Shown here piece by piece: positions 8,371 to 17,514 of a stretch of DNA of 64,000 nucleotides. Source of the stretch: Bacillus massiliglaciei (GTDB lineage Bacteria; Bacillota; Bacilli; Bacillales; DSM-1321); contig NZ_LT622352.1 of the NCBI RefSeq assembly GCF_900098925.1, positions 62,001-126,000 on the forward strand, given 5' to 3'. The notes beneath the pieces were generated by a model. The model was given only the letters and a program-made list of their open reading frames with translations. It did no database searches and was not told where the DNA came from. The stretch's first letter is position 1, and every line of letters begins with the position of its first letter. Made by a program: the position numbers and the translations under genes.

Positions 8371-9480
8371 TTATTTTGTATAGTGATCTTTCAATGTCTT
8401 CATCCAGTCCTCTTCAAAGGCATCCGATGTTCCCCAGCCTTCAACTGTTTGAGAAAGATTGCCCATATTAACGGGCGTCTTTGATTTTTGAAGGTCTGAC
8501 TGGGAAATGAGCGATGCCTCCAAGTCATATTTCTGCGGTGTCTCCTCTCCGGCAAGCTTTTTGGCAAGCAAGCGTAAATCCACAGCACCAATCAGCTTTG
8601 GATCGACTGCTGCTGTATACGCCCAAGAGCTTCCCTTTGCCTGAATTTCCTGAAGATCGGCATTTGACACATCAATTCCGTAAATCTTCACTTCATCGCG
8701 TCCAGCCTCTTTAATCGCCCGGGCTGCGCCAATGGCGAAGGCGTCCCATGTAGCAAAAATGGCGTCCAGCTTCCCTTTCGGATACTTATTCAGCATCGCA
8801 GCCACAGCATTTTGTGTCTGAACGGCTGTATCAGCGGATGCCACTCCGAACCTCTCCACCTCTTGGATGCCTGGGTTTTCTTTTAATTTCTTCTGATATA
8901 CGGCATTCCTGCGGACCATTGGCGGGAAACCGTCGACCCACAGGTACGCAATATTTGCTTTTCCATCCTGCTCTTCGATTAACTTATCAATCGCCTGCGC
9001 TGCCAGTGCTTCATCATCCTGGGATGTCAGTGTGACACCGTCAATATTCGCCAAATCGCCATTGGAGTCGAACGTCACAACACTTTTTCCGGCATCCACT
9101 AGTTTTTGAACATCCTTGACAGTTGCCGCATCATCACCGTGAGAAATGATATATCCGTCATAATCCTCTTGAAGAGACTGAGCAATCGCATCATGGAATT
9201 TGGCTGTATCTCCGTTTGCGGTGTATGTATCAACCTGGAAGCCCAGGGATTCTCCTTCTTCCTTAGCTCCTGCTAAAAACTGTGCTGTATGATCATCGCC
9301 GCCAATTTTACGGATGACCTTAATTTTCGCTCCCTGCCCCTCTGCAAAGCGCTCAGGGACATTTTCAAACGAAACCTTTTCTTCCTTTTTCGCTTCTGAT
9401 GTCGATGATGAGCAGCCCGTTAGCAGTAAAGCCGAAGCAATCGCAGCGACTGCAGCCCTTTTAAAAATGGTTTTTCTCAT
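8371..9480 (-). CDS. Sugar-type solute-binding lipoprotein (type 1 periplasmic fold), SAM-riboswitch regulated
   Basis: A 369-residue lipoprotein. The signal peptide ends in the lipobox LLTGC with Cys23 as the lipidated residue, and the mature part resembles RbsB-like proteins (SHGDDAATVKDVQKLVDAGK, then ATWDAFAIGAARAIKEAG). It delivers its ligand to the adjoining ATPase and permease. It is the first gene of the operon, with GAGGGGG just before the ATG and a full SAM-I riboswitch in the leader. Because S-box control almost always marks methionine, SAM or sulfur recycling genes, methylthioribose or a related methylthio sugar is a candidate ligand. Confidence 0.92.
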   Translation of the reverse strand: MRKTIFKRAAVAAIASALLLTGCSSSTSEAKKEEKVSFENVPERFAEGQGAKIKVIRKIGGDDHTAQFLAGAKEEGESLGFQVDTYTANGDTAKFHDAIAQSLQEDYDGYIISHGDDAATVKDVQKLVDAGKSVVTFDSNGDLANIDGVTLTSQDDEALAAQAIDKLIEEQDGKANIAYLWVDGFPPMVRRNAVYQKKLKENPGIQEVERFGVASADTAVQTQNAVAAMLNKYPKGKLDAIFATWDAFAIGAARAIKEAGRDEVKIYGIDVSNADLQEIQAKGSSWAYTAAVDPKLIGAVDLRLLAKKLAGEETPQKYDLEASLISQSDLQKSKTPVNMGNLSQTVEGWGTSDAFEEDWMKTLKDHYTK

Positions 9481-9566
9481 TGTTTTTCCCCCTCGATAAT
9501 TTTAACTATTCGGATAGGAAAGGTGTGTTTTAAGAACAAAATAAACAGCCAGCTCATTTTCCTATT

Positions 9567-9737
9567 AAAAAAACCTCTCCAGAAAAGAGAGGTTTCATCG
9601 CATGTTCAGCTGACTGTGCCTCTCTTATCTTTCAAAACACATACATGTTTTGCAGGAATTAGCACCAATTTCAAATCGTAATTTGAAACGGTTGCCGGGC
9701 ATCATCGGGCCAGTCCCTCCGCCGCTCTTGATAAGAG
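9567..9737 (-). promoter_or_regulatory. SAM-I (S-box) riboswitch with terminator/antiterminator platform
   Basis: On the minus strand the aptamer (9737 to 9621) opens with CTCTTATCAAGAG, then GGCGGAGGGACTGGCCCGAT and GCCCGGCAACC, then GGTGCTAATTCCTGC, and closes with GAAAGATAAGAG. These are the conserved blocks of the SAM-I class in the right order. The terminator AAACCTCTC/GAGAGGTTT (9571-9595) ends in a T-run. The 3' P1 strand AAGAGAGG can pair with CCTCTCTT of the terminator, giving the antiterminator. When SAM is high, P1 is held closed and the transporter operon should be off. Confidence 0.96.
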
Positions 9738-9761
9738 AATCATATTCAATTTATAATTCCT

Positions 9762-9790
9762 ACTTTAAAGGGGCGTCAGCCGTATGTCAA
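9762..9790 (-). promoter_or_regulatory. SigA-type promoter for the riboswitch operon
   Basis: On the minus strand TTGACA (9790-9785), a 17-base spacer and TAAAGT (9767-9762) precede the riboswitch aptamer by about 25 bases. Confidence 0.7.
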
Positions 9791-9815
9791 TTTTTTTTTT
9801 GAAAATTGGGTAAGA

Positions 9816-12572
9816 TCAAATATTCTTCTGCAGATGAGCAAGCCGTCTTTTATCAATTTTCTCCAGGCGTTCCAGCTGACGAAGCTTTACTTCAAACAGT
9901 GTAATCGGATCGCGCTGTACTTCCGGATGTTCATTCAGCTGGCTCAGGGTTTCCTGATATTCCATCGTTTCCGCTTTCGTTTCCTCTACTTTTTTCTCAA
10001 GATCAGCAAGCGAACTTCTGAAGAAGAGACTGATATCCCGGTCCAAAGATTTTTCAAACAATTCAAATTGGGTCAGGAAGCGTTCTGTAATCATATCCGC
10101 TATGTCCTGGAAGTCTTCCGTTTCGATAAACTTCTTATAGCGATTGTAGACATTCGCCTTGTTTTGCTGAAAGGCGCCAAGCAGTTTGCCGGCTCCTTTT
10201 AACAGCAATTGCGACGGTGTCCTTCGGAGCAGAATGTTCACTTCGTCGATTCGAATGCTGCTGGTCATCCTGTCTGCATCGCGGCGCCAGTCATCCAGCA
10301 CCCGGAAATCCCCTTTCAGGTTAATCCTTTCCTCACGATAAAGTTCATTGAATCCAGCACTCATCTCGTCCATAAATTCCTGGCTTTGCTTGAATTCCAG
10401 CTCCGAGGCGGCAATCCAATCCTGAAGCGAGCGATAATAGTGAGGCAGAACTGAATCCATCACATAGCTTTGGATCTGCTCATTCATCCGTTGATTCAAT
10501 TCAATATGAATCTGGCTGAAATCGCTGTCCTCTGAAATCAGCTTCGAAGAATCACGCAGCAGTTCCGGAATTTTCACGGACAGTTCATTTTTGATCTCAT
10601 CCTTCAGATTGCGGTAGCCTTTCGTGATTGTCTCCATCTTTTCGCTCTTCAGATCGGCAATCTGATTGATTGCTCCGTTCAGCTTCACTTCCATTTCCTC
10701 ATTCCAGGAAATCGCCAATTCCATTTTCCGTTCGTTGGCTGTCTGTTTTTCCAGCAGGGTTTTCAATGTCATTCTGATAAAGGCCAGTGATTTTTCTGCT
10801 CTTTTTTCCTGCCAGCTGGAGCCCTGATAATTGGCCTGAAGGAAAGCAGCGAAGTCTCTTAATTGCGCTCTTTTTTCATAATGCTTCGAGAAGGCAAAGA
10901 CTTTGGCATTCGGGAAATAGGCGTTCACCTTATCCCATGTTTCATCCTCCATCCTGACAGCGACCTGATCACTGTATATCGTATCCATTTTATTTAACAG
11001 GAAGTGGATGGGAAGCTTCGGTGCCATCTGCTGAATCTCCATTAATAAGTCCCGTTCATTGCCGGTAAAAGGCGTACGCGCATCCAGAATGAATAGCAGA
11101 CCGTCACTGACCAGTGTATAATCACGGAACTCAGGGCTGATATTTTTTTCGCCATTAAAGCCCGGCATATCAAGAAACGATACTTGTTGATTGCGGAGAT
11201 AATCACTCGGAAGGCTGACATCAATAATCGTCCCTCTCTGTCTTCTCGTTTCATCCAGCTCCTCCAGCCCGCTGATTTCTTTACGGGCTGTATCTGTCAG
11301 TTCATAGATTTCCAGCTCATCGCCGTCCCGCACACTGATGAGGGAGGAATGATCTTCGGATGCAATGCTCTCTCCGACAATTGTTTCGATGAACGAAGTC
11401 TTGCCATTTCCTGTGCTGCCTGCCAGCAGCAAATGATAGGAACTCTTGTCCATCAGCTCAGCCATCATCCATCTGAGCTTATTGCCGACTTCCAGTTCAT
11501 GACGGGATGCCCAATCTGCAATCGCATGGAACAGCGAATCCGCCGCTTCCAGACCGCCCTGCATTTTTTGTGACTGGCTCAGCATTCTTTCCGCTTCCTG
11601 CGTCACCATAATATTCACGCTTTCCGGAAATACTTCATTCCATGCCAGGACGGAAGAAGCCGCTAACATAGACTGCAGATGAATTCCATTCGCTAGCTTC
11701 AGCCAGTTTTCCAGCAAAGCCGGAATAATCGGGCTTAAAACGCGGATCAGATACTGCCCTTCCAAAAGATCGGTATAGGTTTCTTCATACTGTGCCGCCA
11801 GATCAGACCAGGAGTCCCCCTGCTGTATATCGATTCTCGCAATCAATTCATTGATTGTTTCCAGCCATTCAAAATAGAAATCAGTTAATTTATAATTCTT
11901 CCATAAAATAACCGCCATCTGTTCAAAGCGGGTTTGGTCCAGATTTGAAAGTGATTCAAGCACCTCCGTGAAATATCCCGGTTTGATAGTCTGAACGATG
12001 CCTTCTTCCATGTACGTTTTCAATACATCGAACCAAACCATTGATTCCGTGCGGATTGATTCCTTCACTGCCAGCTCGACCGCATTATCCCAATCCTTCT
12101 GATCTTCAAAAAAGGCACGCGCCATCTTCGTGACATTCGGATAATCCGGCTGATCGGCAACAGCTTCCTTGATGACTGCTGAAGCAGCATCATGCTTGGC
12201 TTCCAAAATATAAAGGGAAAACAGCTGAAGCCAGATCTCAGCCTTCAATGCCGGGTCATCTGTTTTAATCCCCTTGTAGATCTCCTCAGCTGTTGAATAG
12301 AGTTCCACTTCAAAATAGGCATCTGCTGTATTTTTTTTAGCCCAGGCTGCAAGCTCGCCTGTAATGCTTTCCCATTTAAAAATCGCTGCCTCAAAATCAT
12401 GATGGCGGAAATACACTTCTCCCTGTGCGAAGCGGATCTCTGTCAGATCAGCCACTTCCTTCTTCTGCTCCGTCAGGAAGAGCTCGCCCAAGGCTTGAAT
12501 CGGATGCATATCTATAGCTGCAGATTCTATCAGTGTTTCATAATATTGTTTTCGAATGAGCCGGTCTTCCAT
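9816..12572 (-). CDS. Dynamin-family GTPase with a long helical repeat N-terminus
   Basis: A 918-residue protein. The first 340 or so residues are helical and TPR-like (repeated segments such as GEVYFRHHDFEAAIFKWESI). A dynamin-type GTPase domain follows: G1 GSTGNGKTSF about residue 380, G3 DMPG about 466, G4 NKMD about 525. The C-terminal part is long coiled coil. Bacterial dynamins remodel or protect membranes. The start Met-Glu-Asp-Arg-Leu follows GGAGG; an earlier in-frame ATG lacks one. It is a single gene. It lacks the second fused GTPase half of B. subtilis DynA, so it is a different type. Its exact role is unknown. Confidence 0.85.
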   Translation of the reverse strand: MEDRLIRKQYYETLIESAAIDMHPIQALGELFLTEQKKEVADLTEIRFAQGEVYFRHHDFEAAIFKWESITGELAAWAKKNTADAYFEVELYSTAEEIYKGIKTDDPALKAEIWLQLFSLYILEAKHDAASAVIKEAVADQPDYPNVTKMARAFFEDQKDWDNAVELAVKESIRTESMVWFDVLKTYMEEGIVQTIKPGYFTEVLESLSNLDQTRFEQMAVILWKNYKLTDFYFEWLETINELIARIDIQQGDSWSDLAAQYEETYTDLLEGQYLIRVLSPIIPALLENWLKLANGIHLQSMLAASSVLAWNEVFPESVNIMVTQEAERMLSQSQKMQGGLEAADSLFHAIADWASRHELEVGNKLRWMMAELMDKSSYHLLLAGSTGNGKTSFIETIVGESIASEDHSSLISVRDGDELEIYELTDTARKEISGLEELDETRRQRGTIIDVSLPSDYLRNQQVSFLDMPGFNGEKNISPEFRDYTLVSDGLLFILDARTPFTGNERDLLMEIQQMAPKLPIHFLLNKMDTIYSDQVAVRMEDETWDKVNAYFPNAKVFAFSKHYEKRAQLRDFAAFLQANYQGSSWQEKRAEKSLAFIRMTLKTLLEKQTANERKMELAISWNEEMEVKLNGAINQIADLKSEKMETITKGYRNLKDEIKNELSVKIPELLRDSSKLISEDSDFSQIHIELNQRMNEQIQSYVMDSVLPHYYRSLQDWIAASELEFKQSQEFMDEMSAGFNELYREERINLKGDFRVLDDWRRDADRMTSSIRIDEVNILLRRTPSQLLLKGAGKLLGAFQQNKANVYNRYKKFIETEDFQDIADMITERFLTQFELFEKSLDRDISLFFRSSLADLEKKVEETKAETMEYQETLSQLNEHPEVQRDPITLFEVKLRQLERLEKIDKRRLAHLQKNI

Positions 12573-12924
12573 TCTAATTCCTCCATATTTCATATTTGGT
12601 ATGAAAAGTAATTAAGTACAACATGTCAAGGTCATTACTAAACTGTTATTTTATCAAAGCAATATGCTAAACAGATATCAGCATTTTTACATTTTAGACA
12701 CACACAGGAATGTTTTTGTAATACATGAAAAGTATGAGGAATTTTTTGTATGAAAGGAGCACATGGCCGGGAATCCTTATACCTATTTCATCATTCTTTT
12801 CGATAAAAGACAATAAATCTCCTCTTTCCTTATCATAAATCCAGCCTGCACCATACGCAGAATCTTGCCCCCTTCTATTCCCTTGTATCCTTTTTCACTG
12901 AACCGCTAAACCTGTCCGCAAGAA

Positions 12925-12951
12925 ACAAAAAAGAACGCCGAAATACGGCGC
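12925..12951 (-). terminator. Minus-strand intrinsic terminator
   Basis: On the minus strand CGCCG-TATTT-CGGCG is followed by TTCTTTTTT. It probably ends transcription coming from the DMT permease gene about 200 bases upstream. Confidence 0.75.
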
Positions 12952-13016
12952 TCCCAGACTGTTGACAAACCAGATGAAAATCGAGTTTTGTCTGCAGTCT
13001 TCTTTTTTTCTTCTTA

Positions 13017-13083
13017 AATGGGTGTTGATTTCCGTTCCAGGCGGTGAGCCTCCCGGAGTCATTGCTCCCTCCGCTCCAGTCAA
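13017..13083 (-). repeat. Short copy of a GC-rich Bacillaceae intergenic repeat
   Basis: Read on the minus strand it begins CTGGAGCGGAGGGAGC and includes GACTCCGGGAGGCTCACCGC and GGAACGGAAATCAACA. These phrases recur in intergenic repeats of many Bacillus genomes, usually in longer copies. A small related fragment lies at 5696-5726. Function unknown. Confidence 0.5.
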
Positions 13084-13158
13084 TCAATCGTTCAAGCCTT
13101 TAAAAAAACAGCCTATGCCTTCCCAGCAGCTGATCAGACGGAATACTAACATACTTTT

Positions 13159-14127
13159 TTACAGGCTGGCGGCTTTTTCTGTTTTTTTCGGTTTCGGATG
13201 GGAGAAAAGGCTGTGCATAATCATCCCGATGGCCACGACACAGATGCCTGCCCAGGAAAGGGAAGACGGGAGGGCGATGGAGAGCACAATTACTTCGCCG
13301 GCCAGTGCAAAGAGGACTTCCATCGACTGGGTTGCTTCAACGGAGGCAAGTTTCTGCATATCGCCCCTGACCATATCGGTGGCTTTAAAGAAAAGGACAG
13401 TCGCAATGACACCCGAGCTGACGGCGACAAGCAGGGACTGTGCTGTCTGCCCCATGGACGGCAGCCCATCCTTCCAAATTCCATAGATTGATAGAAGGAA
13501 CCAAAACGGAAGACTGGCCAGCGTCATCCCCAGCACCCTTTGATAGGCATCCAAACTTCCGTCCGTGAGAGCCATCATCTTTCGGTTGCCGAGAGGATAG
13601 GCAATCGAAGCGGCCAGGACCGGAATGATGCCGAGCCATAAATCGTTCAGCGCCGCTCCTTCCGCATGCTCCCATTGCATCATCAGAATACCTGCTAAAA
13701 TGACGAATGACATGCCGAGCCCTTTAAAGGCGATTTTCCCCCGGATTTCAACGGGGCCATTTTTAGTCATGATTTTTTCTATGAATAAAGGGGCCAGAAG
13801 CGCTCCCGAAATAATCGTAATCTGCCATGTTCCGGCAATGAGCCATCCCGGTGCATAAGAAGCTGCAAAGCAGAGCGGTGCATAAAACAGAACAAAGCCT
13901 ACAAAGCTCCACAACAGCCACTTGCCCGGCCGGCTGAGCATTTCTCTAAACACTTCACGCAGATTTCCCCTTGCCCATACAATGCACAGCAAAAAAGGGA
14001 CCATGAACATATACCGGAGCGAAGCACTCCATATCCAGCTTCCTCCCGAAAGCTCCATTGCCGCATTTAAAACAAAAGTGAAAGCAAAAAAGAATGCGGC
14101 TAAAATTCCAAGTACAATTGGTCGCAT
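13159..14127 (-). CDS. DMT-superfamily permease, EmrE-like multidrug efflux family
   Basis: A 322-residue protein with about ten membrane helices, the DMT layout of two five-helix repeats. The N-terminal GILAAFFFAFTFVLN and GGSWIWSASLRYMFM segments match the group annotated in Bacillus as multidrug resistance efflux transporters; the real substrate is unknown. The ATG at 14127 is preceded by AAGGAG at ten bases. A TTG nine bases earlier is too close to that site. The protein ends in a short basic tail. It is apparently monocistronic. Confidence 0.8.
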   Translation of the reverse strand: MRPIVLGILAAFFFAFTFVLNAAMELSGGSWIWSASLRYMFMVPFLLCIVWARGNLREVFREMLSRPGKWLLWSFVGFVLFYAPLCFAASYAPGWLIAGTWQITIISGALLAPLFIEKIMTKNGPVEIRGKIAFKGLGMSFVILAGILMMQWEHAEGAALNDLWLGIIPVLAASIAYPLGNRKMMALTDGSLDAYQRVLGMTLASLPFWFLLSIYGIWKDGLPSMGQTAQSLLVAVSSGVIATVLFFKATDMVRGDMQKLASVEATQSMEVLFALAGEVIVLSIALPSSLSWAGICVVAIGMIMHSLFSHPKPKKTEKAASL

Positions 14128-14296
14128 GGCTGACAAACTCCTTCCAGATACACCGTATCGGACTGATCACCGGGTGTATAAAATAGATTTCCGAACGGTC
14201 TCCCTTTTAACAGGAAGATCTTTATATCACCCACTATATCGCAGTTTAATCAACAGAAAAAGGGTTTATTTACCAAAAGGTTTATGCACTATTTTT

Positions 14297-14345
14297 ATCA
14301 AAAAAAGCTTATAGATAAGACGCCCCTATCTATAAGCTTTTGCCT
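14297..14345. terminator. Bidirectional hairpin terminator
   Basis: A 15-pair perfect stem (14303-14317 with 14327-14341; arm core AAGCTTATAGATA) lies flush against the MMPL stop codon. On the minus strand it is followed by T-rich bases and ends the tetR-mmpL region. Confidence 0.85.
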
Positions 14346-17300
14346 TACGGCTTCTTGCTGAATTTATTCAGTTTATCCGTAACTGAAATCAATGCGGGCA
14401 CTAAGATTGGCATCGCAATCAAACTCAGCAGGATGAGAGCTATAATTACAACCGTGGCCACTTCAATCAGCGTAAGCACTCCTGATGGAATAAGCGCGGC
14501 AAAGGTACCGCCCAAAATAATGGCTGCCGACAGAACGACTCCGCCAATGTGCCGGGAAGCCTCGACAATCCGGCTGACCGGAGTTCCTTCCAATTCATTG
14601 TAGCGCATCATCAAGAAGATGCTGTAGTCCACGCCTAATGCCACAATCATGATGAAGCTGAAGAAAGGAACATTCCAGCTTAAAATGTCTGTGTTCAAAA
14701 GATGCGAACTGATCCATTCCCCTATGCCAAGAGAAGTGAAATAAACCAATACTAAAGAACCGACAATGTAAATCGAATGAAACACGGAACGGGTGATGAA
14801 CATGAGAACAAGCAGAATTCCAATCAGCATGATACTCGCTGTCCGCAAGAAGTCGCTTTGTGTGACTTTCTTCAAATCGGCATTTCTGGCGGTTGTCCCC
14901 GCTATCGCAATTTTTGCCTTTTCCAAATTAGTTCCTTTCAGCATGGCCTCCGCCTGTTCATTCATCTCCTGAATGATTGGCATTGCTTGCTGGGAGTAAG
15001 GATTCACATCCAAAATAATTGTCATGGATGCTGTTTTTCGATCATCGGACATATACCTGTCTAAGGATTTTTGGAAATCTCTCCCCTCTAATGCCTTTTC
15101 CGGAATATAGAATTTTTCAGAGCTGTCTGACTCACTTAGGCCGCCTAAATAGCTGCGGGCCTCTTTAAGTCCGCTGCCGACCTGGCTTAATCCTTCGGTG
15201 CTCTCCGATAAACCCGACTGCAATTCCGACATTTGCTCTTGCAGGTCTTGAAGGCCTGTCAGTAATTCTTCCTGTCCATGATTAATTTGGGAAACACCGG
15301 ATTTTAGATCATTTGTTTTAGCAGCGATTTGGTCAGAACCGGCCGCACCGTCAGCCAATCCATTTTTCAGATTGGCAGCGCCTTTTTCTAATTGAGCTGT
15401 CCCCTCTTCCATTTGGTCTAAGCCATCATTCACTTTTGCCAGGGACTGGTTCGCTTTTTTAAATGTATTCATGGCACTCTCATGCTGTTCTCTCAAATGA
15501 TCCAGCTGGCTTTGAAGTTTTTCCAGCTGTCCTTGGGAAGATCTCGCGATGTCCAGTGTTTGCTGAACATCCGGATCATCGGCCAATTCGGGATTGGTTT
15601 CCAGCAAACTGTTCATGAGCGATTCAATCTGCTCGTAGCTGTAGCCATTTGACACTTGATCAATTGTTTGAGAAGCCTGGTCTAAATAATCCGTATACGA
15701 ACTTAACCCTTTCTCTAACTGACTGTAAACCGAATAAAGCTGGGACGTGCTGTTGGACAGGACAGCCGTATTTGCTTTTAAAGCAGCCAGGCCGTCCTCG
15801 ATCTCTTCAGCACCGGAAGCACCGTCATGGATTCCGTCCGTTAACTGATTCATCGCTTTTCCTAATTCCGACAGGCCGCCTTCTACTTCGTCTGTTCCGT
15901 CCATTAACTTCTGGACATTGGCCATTCCATTTGCATCATTCTGCCCCATCTGGTCCTTCTCTGATGTGAGCCCTTTCGTAATTTCGTCAATTCCGCCATT
16001 GGCATCGCCAAGGCCGTCATTCACTTCATCGGTCTGTTCCTTCATATAAAAATCTCTTATTTTATCTCCTGATGGGCGTGTTGGGGAGTATACTTCTGAA
16101 ACCCCGTCCACTTTGGAGATTTTTTCTGCTAATTCGTCCAGCGTCTGCAATGTGCCGGCGCTGTCCAGCGCCTTATTGGAGTGAAGGACGAACGTTGCCG
16201 GGGAAGAAAAGCCTGCCGGAAAATGAGCCTCTATTACATTAATGCCTTGTTTGGACTCATACTGATCGCTGACTTCCCATAAATCGTTATAATTCAGCTG
16301 GCCTGAATACATCACAATAAAAGGCACCGATATCACCGCTGTAAGCAGCAGCGCGATGATCGGCCTGCCGACAGAGTGCCTGGCAAGGAAACTCCAAATC
16401 CTGCTGTCACCATGGCCTTTGAAGTTCTTAACAGGGAAGAACATCCTTTTCCCCAGCAATACCATGAAAAAGGGATTTAATGTGAGCAAAACGAGCAGAA
16501 GAATGATAATTCCAATCGCCACACCGGAAGTTGCCTGGTAAAATGTGAAACGGGCCAAAAATAAAGAAATAAACCCGATGAAGACAGCTAACCCGCTATA
16601 TAAAACCGTTTTACCCGCTGACTTGAACGTAGCTTTGGCAGCAAGAAGCGGATCCTCCTGCCTGCTTAATTCCTCTTTAAAACGCGTATATAATAAGATG
16701 TTGTAATCCGTTCCCACACCGAATAACACCACAACTAAAAAGACTTGAGTGAAATTCGAAAAAGGAAAATCAAAGTGATCGACAATCTGGGTCAGGATTC
16801 CCATTGATACTAAGTAAGAAACACCAACAGTCAGTAAGGAAACAATAGGAACGACAGGAGATCTGAACACGATGATTAAAACCGCCAAAATGAAAATAAC
16901 GGCGATGACTTCGGTCTTTTTCACACCGTTCTGCGTCGTGTTGGCAAAATCCTCTTGGATTAAATCGCTGCCCGTTAAATACGTATCCATACTTCCTGTT
17001 TCCATGACCTCATGAATTTCTTTCGAAGTCTCTGACAGTTTCCCATGATCTTTATCAATCGACAGCTGAGTCAAAATGGTCGTCTGATCCTTAGAAACAA
17101 GCTGCTTTTCTAAATTTTCATTATCCAGATGGGAAGATATTTTGGTGATGCCCAATTCCTTTTCTTTACTTTTTAAGTTCTTTACAATCGACGCAATTTG
17201 TTCTTGATCTTTCTCTGTGAGGGCGGCGTCGCTCCCGCTGTTAAAAACGGCAATGAGGTCATACGTATCACCTTGGCCGCCGCGGTCCATTTCTTTCAGC

Positions 17301-17458
17301 ATCTTGTCTGCAGCAGCGCTTTGTGCAGTATCCAGAATGGTCACTTGCCCTTTTTCTTTCACAAGTCTGTCTAAATCTGGCATGGCCATGACTAAAACAA
17401 CGGTCAGCAAGACCCATACCGCTAATGAGATGCTCCTCCAGTTTTTCAGCTTATTCAT
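14345..17458 (-). CDS. MMPL/RND-type membrane exporter with heptad-rich external domain
   Basis: A 1037-residue exporter of the MMPL family. It has one N-terminal helix, an external domain, five helices (about residues 180-370), a very long external stretch (about 395-850) and five more helices near the C-terminus. The second external region has many Gly-spaced helical repeats (for example LEKGAANLKNGLADGAAG), a pattern shared with YhgE/Pip-like and YdfJ/YdgH proteins. GTDYNILLYTR and GVDYSIFLMMRYNEL are the paired MMPL motifs. The divergently placed operator and upstream TetR gene suggest repression until a ligand, possibly a lipid or drug, appears. Confidence 0.88.
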   Translation of the reverse strand: MNKLKNWRSISLAVWVLLTVVLVMAMPDLDRLVKEKGQVTILDTAQSAAADKMLKEMDRGGQGDTYDLIAVFNSGSDAALTEKDQEQIASIVKNLKSKEKELGITKISSHLDNENLEKQLVSKDQTTILTQLSIDKDHGKLSETSKEIHEVMETGSMDTYLTGSDLIQEDFANTTQNGVKKTEVIAVIFILAVLIIVFRSPVVPIVSLLTVGVSYLVSMGILTQIVDHFDFPFSNFTQVFLVVVLFGVGTDYNILLYTRFKEELSRQEDPLLAAKATFKSAGKTVLYSGLAVFIGFISLFLARFTFYQATSGVAIGIIILLLVLLTLNPFFMVLLGKRMFFPVKNFKGHGDSRIWSFLARHSVGRPIIALLLTAVISVPFIVMYSGQLNYNDLWEVSDQYESKQGINVIEAHFPAGFSSPATFVLHSNKALDSAGTLQTLDELAEKISKVDGVSEVYSPTRPSGDKIRDFYMKEQTDEVNDGLGDANGGIDEITKGLTSEKDQMGQNDANGMANVQKLMDGTDEVEGGLSELGKAMNQLTDGIHDGASGAEEIEDGLAALKANTAVLSNSTSQLYSVYSQLEKGLSSYTDYLDQASQTIDQVSNGYSYEQIESLMNSLLETNPELADDPDVQQTLDIARSSQGQLEKLQSQLDHLREQHESAMNTFKKANQSLAKVNDGLDQMEEGTAQLEKGAANLKNGLADGAAGSDQIAAKTNDLKSGVSQINHGQEELLTGLQDLQEQMSELQSGLSESTEGLSQVGSGLKEARSYLGGLSESDSSEKFYIPEKALEGRDFQKSLDRYMSDDRKTASMTIILDVNPYSQQAMPIIQEMNEQAEAMLKGTNLEKAKIAIAGTTARNADLKKVTQSDFLRTASIMLIGILLVLMFITRSVFHSIYIVGSLVLVYFTSLGIGEWISSHLLNTDILSWNVPFFSFIMIVALGVDYSIFLMMRYNELEGTPVSRIVEASRHIGGVVLSAAIILGGTFAALIPSGVLTLIEVATVVIIALILLSLIAMPILVPALISVTDKLNKFSKKP

Positions 17459-17480
17459 TCTCTCACCCTTCTTTTCTCCC

Positions 17481-17498
17481 GGAATGAATATTCATTCC
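17481..17498. promoter_or_regulatory. Perfect palindrome, probable TetR operator before the MMPL gene
   Basis: GGAATGAATATTCATTCC is an 18-base perfect palindrome in the 56-base gap between the TetR gene and the MMPL gene. A variant occurs just upstream of the TetR gene itself, which points to shared autoregulation. Confidence 0.75.
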
Positions 17499-17514
17499 GC
17501 AACTATCAATGGCA

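Larger units (their letters stand above)
12573..13158. other. Long intergenic region with one terminator and a repeat remnant
   Basis: No convincing gene was found. The part next to the dynamin start is AT-rich and likely holds its promoter. The right half holds a minus-strand terminator and a GC-rich repeat-like stretch, listed separately. Short open frames across 12875-13087 are shadows of the repeat. Confidence 0.6.

Noticed and set aside
12962-13486. A 174-codon plus-strand frame
   Set aside because: It runs antisense through the DMT permease and the intergenic repeat, with no ribosome-binding site and no known motif.
14140-14300. Possible leader element upstream of the DMT permease
   Set aside because: No T-box or riboswitch consensus blocks were found in it.
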